Shown here piece by piece: positions 27,936-40,300 of a DNA stretch of 64,000 bases (position 1 is its first letter; each line of letters starts with the position of its first letter). The position numbers and the translations under genes were made by a program. A model generated the notes under the pieces. That model searched no databases. It had not been told where the DNA came from and was given only the letters and a program-made list of their open reading frames with translations. The DNA is from Puffinus mauretanicus (lineage: Eukaryota; Chordata; Aves; Procellariiformes; Procellariidae): contig JAJKFH010000209.1 in assembly GCA_023333565.1 (NCBI GenBank), positions 356,001 through 420,000 of the forward strand, read 5' to 3'.

Positions 27936-27986
27936 CATCTACATATACATCTACACACATATATACAGATATATACATACATTCAC
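27936..27986. repeat. (TA/CA)-rich simple sequence
   Basis: Repeated TACATCTACA, CACACATATATACA and GATATATACATACATT units form a low-complexity stretch beside the CR1 fragment at 27.6 kb. Confidence 0.7.
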
Positions 27987-28532
27987 CACAAAGATCTGTT
28001 TAAGGAAATAATGGAGATTTCTTCTACTTTCACCTGAACACTTAGAAATATGCTAAATACGCAGGCTCCAACTAATTAACTATAGCCTTGACTGTTACAG
28101 ATGCTCAGTTTGATACAGTGGTGTTTGGGTCACTGTGTTCTCCTGAGGCAAATCTTTTCTATATCACAAACCAATGGAGGTAATGCTCTGATACAGAAGA
28201 AATTCAACTTCCAGTTCCAGAGAAGACATCCTCCAAGATGCAACTACTCACATTAGCACGGGTGGCAGTTTTAGACCTTCAAAATAACCTAATTCTTGCC
28301 AAAGGGAGGAGGCTACTGGGAGTATCAGAAGTGCCACATACCTTAAACCCACATACCTTAAGCTGGTGACCTCCCTTTTAGGTCAAGATGCCTCTTCTCA
28401 CAGTAACGCTTTATAATTTACATACCACCCTCCTCTGTAGTCTATAACAGGCAAAACCAGATCCTATAGCACTAAACGTTGCTGTTTCTTAGCAGCAACA
28501 CCCATGGCCTCTATAGCTAGGGAATCCCATAC

Positions 28533-28693
28533 CAGAAGGGCTTCATCCGGCATGCTGGGCGAGGGTTCTGCAGAAACTGTCCGAACGGTGCTGAGTCCTG
28601 TTAGGGAAACGTTTGACAGGCGCCTTTTCCGTACACCACTGCAGTTGTTAGGGATTTTAAATGCACATCTCTTATGGTAATTTAGACCACATC
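28533..28693 (-). CDS. PRKD1: PRKD1 exon 4: end of C1a and 14-3-3-binding linker
   Basis: This 161-nt exon starts with two bases completing a Gly codon and ends in phase 0 with DEALL. The acceptor is tcctgaaaa reversed (ttttcag) and the donor is gtatgg. It supplies the last C1a ligands (CGLNYHKRC, then the Cys of NNCSG), followed by a basic Ser-rich linker, [11 protein letters not shown]. The two serines of that motif align with human Ser205 and Ser208, a known 14-3-3 site. Further on, [11 protein letters not shown] keeps the serines at positions 219 and 223, the second 14-3-3 pair, though neighbours differ from human (Val at 218, Pro at 222). The phase-0 end allows either direct joining to exon 5 or inclusion of the 24-nt exon. 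Confidence 0.96.
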
Positions 28694-29564
<871 letters not shown>

Positions 29565-32500
29565 TCATCCCGAAAATGAGTAAAATTAGTAACATAACCA
29601 ATATGCTTCATCTATGTTGTGCTTCATCTATGTTGTACTTCATCACAGGACAAAGCAAAATACCTTTTGGTCACTATGATGATGAACTTTGAATTTTGTG
29701 TTGGTTGTTACACTATATTTTGAAGATAAGAAGATTGATGATATACCATCAACCAATGATATATCATATATCATATACAATGATCACTGGAAAAAGAATA
29801 AAGCTGCTTTTACAAACTTGCAGCAATAACTTCTCTGATAATATTTTTCCAATAAAACACAGGAGAATAATAGCATATCAAACATCAGAAATTGGCAGAG
29901 TTCAATCAAACGTTGGAAATTTTTCAACATACTCTTTTACACACTGTAAAGGTCTACATACATAAGATAACCTGAATACATCCAGTAAAGAAACATATTA
30001 TTTTTTTAGATAAGTAAAGGAAAATGTGTCAAAAATGGGCCATTTCAGCCGACCATTTCGAATATCTTATTCAGCAGCCTGTGTTGGTATCGGTGAACTG
30101 ATTGCTGAAGTTGAAAATATACACGAGAGTTTAAAAAGAAAACATGTAATTATACACCCAATCATCAAGAAAGATGAAAACCTTGCAGAGCAGTCTGGAA
30201 GACTGCTGCTCATTTCCTGAAGTACCAATCCTTTCAAAGCCATGTGAGCTTGCAACTAGTGTAACAGTTGCAAAAGTAACAGCGGCTAGTTAAAGGCACT
30301 AGTGTAAACTATAAAAATAAACAATGACAGCATTTAAGAACTATTTAGTATACAGAGGCAGCCACAGAGTACCGCAATACTTTTAAAAATATACTTTAAT
30401 GCAATATTTTCTTTTTCTTATTAAATATGTTAAACATATATCAGATAGTCTAACGAAAAATAGTATCTGTCAAATGTGGTTAAACGTTAAGCACATATGC
30501 AAACATTTGATCTCATTCAGACTGCCATTTAAACAGGTGATTTAAGTGTGTGCTTAGTCTTCACAGACATCAGTATGAATGAACCAGGTATGCAGCCACT
30601 TAATAGAAATGCTTTGTCTCTCAACAGAAATACATTCCTGATTTGCAGTTGAGAGAAAAAAAAGCATTTTTTTTAATGGTTCAGTTCAAATGAATTCCTA
30701 AAAGATCCAAATACCCTTAGTCCTTGGCTTGTTCCTTGTGTATTAATGAAAAGAGGGCCAAACATCTGCATACCAGGCAAGAAAAGGTTTTTAACTAATT
30801 AGAGCGAAGTACCAATAAGGACCTATGCCCTGGACTCAGTTCCTTCCGTGCACAAAAATTCTAGTCTTAGGAAAAACTCTTCCAAAAATGTCCACAGAAA
30901 AACATATTTCTAGTCTCAACCAACTTCCAGTCTAGGGATCTTTTAACAGAGGTACTTGGAATACCATCACAAAAGTAGGATCCGACGACTCCAGTGATAT
31001 CAAACCTTTTTTTTATTTTTATTAAAACAATCCAAATCACCTAACAGTTTGTTTAATTCAGGATTTAATTTTCTTTTCCCAGGATTATTGTTCCTAGTTT
31101 TCATAATAAGCCATATTAAAAAGCTTACTTAATTCATAAAATTAGGACTTTATAAAACAGTCCAACATGTTAGAACATCCCGAAACTGAAATAAAATAGT
31201 TTTCTATTTATTTAACAATGTTAGGCCAGTCATTTTTTTCAGCCTCAAGGGCTTCCAAACACATAAGGATATTTGTTCAAGTATGTTATTTTTCTATTTT
31301 TTTCCAGACTACAGCAGTCAAGTTCACTACTGTTAAGGCAATGCTCACTCTGTAATGGTAATGCTGTCCTTGGTATACTAGAAGACACAACTCATCAGAA
31401 CACATTTTAGATGTTGAACAGAATTCTTGTGATTTTACTTTGTCTAGGACTGAAAGCCAACCATCTTTTCTGTGCATGGAGCCAGACATTTTCTGCAATT
31501 CCAACCGAATCAAAGAATACATTGGAAGGATCAAGCACTCAAACTTTAAAATATATTTTGATGTTATTTAAAATATAAAAATACATATTTATTCTTCACT
31601 TGTACAAACAGAACAAAATACAGGCATATTAACTTCCCTATTTAATCTAATATTGAAGATCTACCATAGGAACTAGGACAACACCTCCCCAGCAGATCAT
31701 TGGTTTGTGGAGTTCGAGGATTCATTTTTCTAGGCCTCTATATCACCACATGCAGCCACCAGGAGGAAAAGGTGCCACAATCAGGCAACAGATGCCTCTG
31801 TGATCCTACCACATATGGACACCCATTGAGCTACGATAGCCCAGCAGCTAGATGAGATCAAATTATAGATGAAAACTATACTGAACCTAAAGAAAATTTA
31901 GGCTGAGAAGGAGGAGTAAGGAAAACACTTTCAGGAGTTCACAGCCATGCTGTAACCTCTCTACATAGAAGATACATGCTAGCACCTGTGCTGGTCAGCC
32001 TACAGGTTAGGAGGTTGGATTCTCCACTGTTGTCTCCTATAGAAGCAGCTGACAGGGATATCTTCTGTCATCTGTTCTCCTAGAGACTACCAAGGAGTCA
32101 TTTTGGGCCTTGCTAATTCACACCTTCCTCTCCTCTCGCCTGGTCCATGAAACTGTGATATACAAGTGGTCTTCAGCATTTTTGAAACTCCAGCCATACG
32201 GCATGCTACAACATACCTCCTCAGCAACACAGACCGCTATAAACACATCACTAAGCCTTCGAATTTCTCTACTTGTTTCCTTCAGAGTTTCAATCTAATT
32301 TCAAAGCCTCAGCTCTTCTGTTCAGGACTTTTGATTCTGGATTTTGCAGAGCATATCTACCTACAGCTTTATGAAGAATATTGCAATTACCATCTCTACT
32401 TCTTTGCATAACAAAATGATCATGGAAAAGCTATGTATCTGGGATCTTTCTCAAGGATAGGCACCAAAACTGGAACACCATGCCCCATCAGCTTCCAACA

Positions 32501-32579
32501 GAACTGCAATGTACACTTATTTGCTATTGTGTCTCTAGTTTAAATTTGCACATAACAAATATAAAACCAAAAAGCTTAC

Positions 32580-33114
32580 TGTCCTGGTTTTGGCTGGGAT
32601 AGAGTTAATTTTTCTCCTAGTAGCTGGTATAGCGCTGTGGTTTGGATTTAGTATGAGAATAATGTTGATAACACACTGATGTTTTAGTTGTTGCTAAGCA
32701 GTGCTTATACGAAGTCAAGGACTTGTCAGCTTCCAATGCTCTGCCAGGTGCACAAGAAGCTGGGAGGGAGCATAGCCAGGACAGCTGACCCAAAGTGGTC
32801 AATGGGGTATTCCATACCATATGACGTCATGCTCAGCATATAAATTGCAGGGAGTTAGCCAGGGGGCAGTGATTGCTACTCGGGGACGGGCTGGGCATCG
32901 GTCAGTGGTGAGCAGTTGCATTGTGCATCACTTGTTTTGTATATTCATCATTATTATTATTTTCTCTTCCTTTGCTGTCCTATTAAACTGTCTTTATCTC
33001 AACCCACAGGTTTTACTTTTTTTTTTTTCTCCGATTCCCTCCCCCATCCCACCAGAGGAGAGGGTGAGTGAGCAGCTGTGGTACTTAGTTGCTGACTGGG
33101 GTTAAACCACAACA
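32580..33114 (+). mobile_element. Solitary endogenous-retrovirus LTR
   Basis: This 535-bp unit begins TGTCCTGGTTTTGGCTGGGA and ends GGTTAAACCACAACA, the TG...CA borders of an LTR. It is flanked by CTTAC on the left and CTTAG on the right, a probable 5-bp target duplication with one change. Inside are a perfect CRE-type palindrome TGACGTCA (32822-32829), a TATAAA box (32839-32844) and an ATTAAA polyadenylation-type signal near 32982. No retroviral internal sequence adjoins it, so it looks like a solo LTR. It lies opposite to PRKD1. Confidence 0.9.
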
Positions 33115-35369
33115 CTTAGTAAAACAAGATAATCAGTGAGGATGTATTTCTCCCCAAGGGAGGAGGACAAGGAATACCCTACTATAAGGCCCCCAGACAT
33201 GATAGCCATGAATTTTGATAACATATATGTGAATTTTAGAGATGCAAACTTTTTGTTTATAAAAAAAGACTTTCCGGAGGTTGTTTCTAAAAGCATACAA
33301 GTAATACTCAAAGCACTATTAAAAAAACGGTGATGTGTAAAACAAAAATAGTGGAGTCTCAATCTAGCTAAGGATTTAAGTATGTATGTAAGTTTATGCC
33401 TGTTTCCTCGAATACCTACCTAAAGTTATGCATATATTTAAATTCTATTTTGAGTAAATGACGTTTGCTAAATTGGAAGATTGGAGAGGTGTTTTACATG
33501 GATTTACTGGGTGGTTTTTCAAACAGTATGAACAGTGCAGTAAAAACACAACCAGGCTTAGAAAAAGCAGTAATTTCAATTTAGCTTAATAATTTAGATA
33601 ATGGATTAAAAATATTTTAATATATCTTTATATTAAAATGCTAGGTTTTGTGAAAAGTAAGTATGAATATCTCTGTAGAAGCAAATCTGAAATTAAAACT
33701 TCTCACAAGCAGTTTTGCCTTAGGGATTTGATCATTTGGCTCTCTTCCTGTGTCCTGAATTCCATCTGAAGCTGTTAACTGGATGGAAAGTATTTTGTTG
33801 TTGAGTGTCATCCTCTCAACTCCATTTTTGTTGCACTGGTCTCTCCCCACCCCACTAGTGAAGAAATAATTGATATCCTTTCCATTAAAGCTGAACTGAA
33901 CCTTCCAGTCTCTCTGCAAATTAATTAATGGGTTATCGTGGCTCATGGTCTTGTAACAAAAAATGTTTCTACTCCCAAGGCAAAAAAAAGTAGTTTAGAA
34001 ATGACTTTACTATATCTTTTGTTTAGTTCACGTTACAAATATATGTGGTATTAAATAAATACCACACTCAGCAGTAATAATGTTAATACAATTTTAGGGA
34101 GGCAGAAATCAAATATAGAGAAACCTTCCAAAGTACTGAACTTGAAGTTGTTTTACCAGTTATTATAAACACACATGCAGTATTACGTATTTAGTTTTTT
34201 TCATTTAAATGTCCTTAAAATTTTTTGTACAGTGCACGTTGCAAAACAGAGATGATCAATTTTCGAAGAAATTGCCTTTCAATGGAAGCTTAAATTTTGC
34301 CTAAGTGTTTAATTGATTACTGAATAAACATTGGGATTTTTTTCCTTGACAGAAAAGTAAATTGTCTGTGCTGAATTAAGGCTGGATTTAAATAGCTCTG
34401 CAGCAGGTTAGGCTGTTGTTTTCATGGTGAACTCGCCCTCCTGTATCTGCTACAACACTAAGTATGTATTGGAGTTAAAACTCAGCAGGGATGAGCTGAC
34501 TGGCAAAACTGTTCACCTACCATGAACTGTGAGAACACCTGAACTATATTTCTGTGACGATAAGGGAGCAGGAGCTAGTAATGAAGGGTCCACCTGAACT
34601 GAAGGGTCCTGAAAGTTATGCCTAGAAGCTCCAGAAACCAAAGACAAAGCATGGAAAGGCAGGAAACGGTTTCAGGGAACAGTGAAGGACTGTTAGATCC
34701 TACCTTCGTACCGAGTTTTGGGGCTGGAATACAAAGGAGTGTAGACCAGAATCCCAACAAATCACTACTATAGGACTTACTCTAAAGATACTCTTGGGCA
34801 CCACCCATAGAGAAGGTCAGCAAGAAACTGAACTTAACAACAAACTACTAGATGAGGAACACCAATCTGCTGGTTGAAAAGGAAACTGAGACAAGTTCTA
34901 GGATGCTTCCAGCATTATCAAAAAAAGATACCAGTGGTAAAGAAAAGCAGTGATAAATACCATTCTTATTCTACATTTCAACCCTCCTGGCTGAATAACT
35001 GGAACTTATCATATCATTTTATATAATGATATATTAAAAAAAGCCATATTTTAAACTGACATGATAAATATTCAAAAATAAAAGGCGGTGAGGATAAATG
35101 CATTTTATTTTAAGAAAGCTTTAAATTTGGCAAGTACTGCAGAATACAGCAATAAGAAGAATACAAAACATCATTCTTTCTCCTTCTTTTGAAACTGTTT
35201 TGGCAATGTTCCACTCTGTTGAAAGGTATGGAAGTGTTTTGGGTTTTAATTTTTAAGGTAAAAACAGTGTTTTTCTAGGCTTCAGATTTACGTGTTCTCA
35301 TCAGGCTCTGCAGACAGCATTCTGTTTTCTTGTCTCATGAAATGATGTTATTTCAGAGCACTATTCACT

Positions 35370-36144
35370 GAAACTAGTGTGTCATTAGAACTTGATCTGG
35401 AAGAACTATGTTAACCAGCAAGTTACACAAATCTTCAATCTGTATAAACACGGGTAATTGTCGCGGGGGTTGGAGTAGCTGCAGTGCCTGTTGTGGGGGT
35501 TGGAGTAGCTGCACGACTGTTGTTGGAGTTTGAGTAGCCACAGTGCCTGTCGCCAGGGTTGATCTCTGGATGGTATTCTTAAATAGTTGTTTAACCCTAA
35601 ACAAGACCTGAACCACATTCAGGGGACATAGCAATAGGAACATGCTTGTTTGAACATCCCAAGGATATTCAAAATTCTCAAGAGCTGTTGTAAATAGCCT
35701 GAAGGAGAAAAGGAAGGTGAAGGAGTGGGGGAAAGTGTTCCCCCGTCTCCCCCATAGATTGGTTCTCCGAGGAGAAAAGGTAAAGAATGTAATTATTAAT
35801 AGTTTCTGAGAGGTGACTCCTGAGGTATGGAGATGACAGCAATGATGAGTACAAATACCAGATTAGTCTCACAACCAATAATTTTATCATATCATAAAAC
35901 AGTGTTACACAGTGCAGCAAAATGGTAACCTTGTCCCAGCTCCGAGCGGTGATAAACAGCACAACAGGGAACATACACTGCAAGTAAGGTATTACATAAC
36001 CCAACATTGACAGCCAGCCCAACAACTTTGAGAGCAAATAAATCAACATTGTGACCAGCGGCTATTAAACCAATATAATGAATGCTTATAACAAATTTGC
36101 CTTAACATGCTCTGGTCAGATCTGTCATTATCTCAATCCTTCAT
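35370..36144 (-). mobile_element. Endogenous-retrovirus leader, truncated
   Basis: This is sequence following the primer-binding site in the direction of the 5' LTR. It has no open gag frame starting close by, and the 123-codon frame at 35678-36049 is hydrophobic and resembles nothing I recognise. Three to four copies of a 29-30-bp repeat lie at 35461-35560. The left limit is not sharply visible; I set it where the retroviral-looking sequence fades. No pol, env or 3' LTR in the same orientation follows, so the provirus is a remnant. Confidence 0.55.
35461..35560 (-). repeat. 29-30-bp tandem repeat in retroviral leader
   Basis: Three successive units (35461-35490, 35491-35519, 35520-35549) share the core GGGTTGGAGTAGCTGCAGTG on the plus strand, with a partial fourth unit after them. 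A unit of ten codons read on the minus strand gives repeated LLQPP-type motifs, but a one-base length difference between units breaks the frame. Confidence 0.8.
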
Positions 36145-36162
36145 GCCCCACGTTGGGCACCA
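36145..36162 (-). other. Retroviral primer-binding site, tRNA-Lys type
   Basis: Eight bases past the LTR end, the minus strand reads TGGTGCCCAACGTGGGGC. This is one mismatch from the complement of the 3' end of vertebrate tRNA-Lys(1,2), as I remember it. Such a site primes minus-strand DNA synthesis in betaretrovirus-like (ERVK-type) elements. The family assignment is an inference from this match alone. Confidence 0.7.
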
Positions 36163-36170
36163 AAAAGGAT

Positions 36171-36721
36171 TGTTGTGGTTTAACCTGGCAGGCAGCCAAA
36201 TACCACACAGCCACTCACTCCCTCCCCTCCCCCAGTGGGATAGGGGAGAAAATAGAAAAAAAAAGTAAAATTTGTGGATTGAGATAAATCTATTAAACTG
36301 TCTTATAATAGAACAGAAAAGGAAGGGAAAATAATACTAATAACGATGATAGAATATATAAAATAAGTGATGCACAATGCAATTGCTCACCACCCGCCGA
36401 CTGATGCCCAGCCAGCTTCCCAGCAGCAGTCACTGCTCCCCGGCCAAGTCCCCCCAGCTTATATGCTGAGCATGACGTCATATGGTATGGAATACCCCAT
36501 TGGCCACTTTGGGTCAGCTGTCCTGGCTATGCTCCCTCCCAGCTTCTTGTGCACCTGGCAGAGCATGGGAAGCTGAAAAGTCCTTGACTAAGGTAAGCAC
36601 TACTTAGCAACAACTAAAACATCAGTGTGTTATCAACATTATCGTCACACTAAATCCAAAACACAGCACTATACCAGCTACTAGGAAGAAAATTAACTCT
36701 ATCCCAGCCGAAACCAGGACA
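36171..36721 (-). mobile_element. Endogenous-retrovirus 5' LTR
   Basis: The reverse complement begins TGTCCTGGTTTCGGCTGGGA and ends GGTTAAACCACAACA, making 551 bp. It is clearly the same family as the LTR at 32580-33114 but in the opposite orientation, with numerous point and small length differences. TGACGTCA (36473-36480) and TATAAG (36458-36463) are at the equivalent places. It is directly followed, in its own direction, by a primer-binding-site-like sequence, so it is the 5' LTR of a provirus whose remainder is mostly missing. Confidence 0.9.
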
Positions 36722-39700
36722 ATAATTTGTATTTCTTGTTCTGCCACCTGTATGGCATAGTTGACTTTCTACGGCTAAACCTAGCATAGCTTAAATTTTC
36801 AGAGCATGCAATTCCAGAAATAATTGTATATGAATTAGGTTCTTCTTTTAAACTTCTTCCATCATCTAGTAATTCGTTATGTTTTAAAATTACATGTCTA
36901 GAAAGGCTTTCATATAGCCAATAACAATCAAAGTTTTAACTTTCCGAATATTCCTGTGTTACTGACTGAAAAAATAAAAGCCCTGCTGATGAAGAGAGAG
37001 ATATGTGTATTTTTTTTTTCAAATTAAATGGAGACGTTTCTTATCAACAAAAAAGCTTCTGTAAAGACAGGCTATCCTTTTGCTTTGATAGAGCACTGAT
37101 GTTGTGAAAGCAACTTTCTGGCTGTAGGTAAAATTGTGCAGTAAAAAAAGAAGGGGTTCCAAATATGCCTACAACCATATCCTGAAAAACTTACTACTCT
37201 GCAGAAAAGTTTGCAATATTATGTTCTTAATATGATACTGTTACACTGTTAACTCTCAGGCTAACTTGTCATCATCTATTTAAGCATTCCTAGTATCACC
37301 AAAACACAGACATTGAAACTACAACAGTTTTGACAAGACTATTTCGTCAAGTCTGTTAATGACTTGGCTGTTAATGGCTAGTACTCCTTGTTCTGGGCTC
37401 AGGAGCAGATCTATCATTCAGCACAGCTGGAAATGAGAACAAGAAGCCATTGCAACTCACAGAGGCAAGGTCCTGCTTTCAGAAAGAGGCAAATGATTTG
37501 CTGATCATTTTGAGTTCCAAGTCCAAAAGGGCTCTGAGCTATTAGCAGAGGTGAGATCCTGCTATTAAGAGCAACAGCGCTTATGTAATGGGAGCTGTCA
37601 TCTAGCATCCACGCCTCTCATAGCATAAGAAACCATCAACCACATGATTAGCAGTATCTTGCAGCTATGAAAAGCAGACATTCTCCTGCTACCCTCTCCC
37701 ATTTGGAATGCCTTTAAGACTAATGTATCCTGTTGACTTCCCACAGGCACTCGTAACCAAGTCCTTCCCTACAAGAACTGCTGGCACTTAAAAAATAAAT
37801 ATAACATACCATTATACACTATTCCACTTCAAGCTCTGATTAAACTGTAACAATTAATGGCTGTATATACAATTCCACTGGGCTAAGAAAAAGGAAAGCA
37901 TTTTATTCTTTTTGCTTTTCCATCCTGGCAATCAAAGACAGTCTGAGTTTTCAGAGTCTCACCAAAGTCAGCAGAGCTAGGGCAGTTATACAAGCCAAAG
38001 ATTTGATCTCTGATCTCCATCTTGAAATCTGATTTAAAAATTAAACTAAGATTATCAGGACCCTAATACATAATAGAAATTATAACTTCCTAAAATCTAG
38101 ACGTGTACAGACTTATAATCACACTGTTTCTTTATTTGTTCTGCTTTGAAATAAGGAAACTTGGATATGGAAAATTTGGATCTAATGAGCTTTCTAGATA
38201 GATATGTGAGTACTTCAGCACTCGAAATTTTATATGCAGGAAAATCTTTCTAATCCAGTAAGTTTTGTTTTGTTTTCCTTACCTATTATTGCTTTATCCC
38301 AAAGTTTTAGGTGAAAAATAGCTTAAATTATGAATGCTAACAGTTGGCAGGTAATTGGCTGTAGGAGGCAGGGATGGAGGGGGAGATAAATTTTCAGAAT
38401 TGAATTTTGAACTCTCAAGCAGAAGCCTGCTACTTGCTAACCACAACTGGTACAGGCTAGTTGCAATTTTTTATAACACGCAGACTAAGCAAAAGTGGCA
38501 TGTCCTCAATCCTCCAGTGATAGAGAGACAGGAAACTGAACCACCAACTACAAGGCTGATCACATGTTGTGCTTCTGCACATGGACGATTTAGATTGGAA
38601 ACACCATGAGCTTGGGGGTCTAGAAAGAAGAGGGGGTGGAAAATAAAAGACCCCAAAAACAAGCAGTCATCTCAGAAAGAGGAAGGGGGGCTGGAAAGAT
38701 GAAGGTGAAGATCCTGCTTAGAGGTAACATGCTGGAAGTGGGGGAAGATCCCAGAGATCAGGCAGATGCAGGCCAGGGGACGTCCACGCATTTTGGTCGA
38801 TGACACCCAAGACTGGTGGCTGCAAGCAGCGGCACAGCAGGAAGGAACACGACTTTGTGCCCAGCAGCTACCTCCTTCCTGGGAGGGGCAGTGGGCAGCT
38901 ACTGAATGTAAGGCTGGGAAGGGAGCAAATGAGCCACCGTGGGAGGTAAAAGCTCTGATCTCCTTGGTTCTTAAACAAAGAGTATACAGATTCACTATGG
39001 GTTGTTGTCTAGATTGTCTCACCCATGACGTGAGATTTCAGCAATAAACTGTCGGAGATAATAAAACTATTTACAATCATTTGTCCAGTGCTAGCTCAGA
39101 CTTTTATGGAGAGTTTTAATAAAAGATTAACATTTATGAGTTAACATGCTTAATTCATCTGTACATTCTGAATTTTTAAAGTTCAGTTTTAATGTACTTC
39201 TATTCATTTGAGAATGATTCCACAGTTTCAAACCTACACACTATACAGCACAGCAGGGTTTATATTCATTTGAATCTCAGCACAGAATTCTTTCTTCATG
39301 AATTTACTCATTTTTCACTCAAGTGGAAAAAACAGCAATACCTTAGTTCATGGATTCAGGCCCTGTTAATCATAAAATTACACTGCAAAGATATTAATTT
39401 AGCATAGGAAAACAAAATTAAATACTCTGCAAATTTACTGGAGCTATTGATGCAGTGTTCAAAATTAACTCTGACTACTGGCAATAAGGAGCAGCTCCAA
39501 ATTAAAAATAAAGCCTCTTGCTCCTTTTCTGTGCTCACACTGGTCTAAATTAATATCATAAAGTAAACACTATGAGTCTTTTACATCTTTATTTCCTCTG
39601 ACTTTGTTTTCTAAGTTCTTCACAGCTCTATTCTAAGGCTTCTGAAAAAATCAAGTGATGGATTACATGGTCACTGTCAGAATTATACATCTCAAAAAGA

Positions 39701-40025
39701 AGAGATGCTCAAAAAGAATCAGTAGTACTTGTAAAACTTATCTAATTCCTTCAAGTTTCTTTCATAAAAAGTTAAGAAAATGGTGAATAAATGGTTAAAA
39801 GTATATATGGTGAATAAATGCTGATGGCTAAAAGTATAATGGAATTAAAAATACAATCTTATGATGAACTCACTAAGGAACCTCTGTGTACATTAAACTA
39901 TTTTTAACACTCTTTAATGTGAATGATCTGCAAAAGTTTAGATATCTCTTAAAATTACCCTAAGAATTCATAAATATATATCATTATATACAGAATATAT
40001 ACAGGTGGGGTTTTTTTTGCATGGT

Positions 40026-40300
40026 GTCATCGGATGTCCATGAGCCCTGATGGCATGCACCCAGAAGTGCTGAGGGATCTGGCTGATGTCATTGCGAGGC
40101 CACTCTCAACAATCTTTGAATGATCATGGCGACTGGGAGACGTGCCCAAAGACTAGAGGAAAGCAAATGTCACTTCTACCTTCAAGAAGGGCGATAAGGA
40201 GGACCCAGGGAACTACAGGCCAGTCAGCCTCATCTTGAGCCCTGGGAAGGTGATGAAACAACTAATCCTGGAAATACGCAACCACTTCTGGCACATGCTT
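40026..40300 (+). mobile_element. CR1 LINE fragment
   Basis: The translated text reads MSPDGMHPEVLRDLADVIAR, and then KKGDKEDPGNYRPVSL, the same CR1 ORF2 segment seen in the 51.8 kb and 22.6 kb copies. It contains in-frame stops and is truncated at both ends. The 3' boundary near 40300 is approximate. Confidence 0.85.

Larger units (their letters stand above)
25546..28532 (-). other. PRKD1: PRKD1 intron between exon 4 and the 24-nt exon
   Basis: This 3.0-kb intron contains the 3' end of a CR1 element in gene orientation (about 27600-27782), an alternating purine-pyrimidine repeat (26761-26792) and an (AT/CA)-rich run at about 27936-27986. A strong pyrimidine tract (about 25548-25615) precedes the 24-nt exon. 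Confidence 0.85.

Noticed and set aside
29745..29785. Palindromic ATGATATATCATATATCAT as a hairpin or RNA gene
   Set aside because: It is AT-only low-complexity sequence that forms weak pairs by composition; no longer stem is supported.
31650..32420. Complex stretch with short frames upstream of the first LTR
   Set aside because: It is non-repetitive and has a 62- and an 81-codon frame, but there is no family resemblance, splice logic or repeat border to support any call.
32580..36721. The two TGTCCTGG LTRs as the 5' and 3' LTR of one provirus
   Set aside because: They are in opposite orientation. A provirus needs direct repeats, and the 3 kb between them lacks recognisable gag, pol or env.
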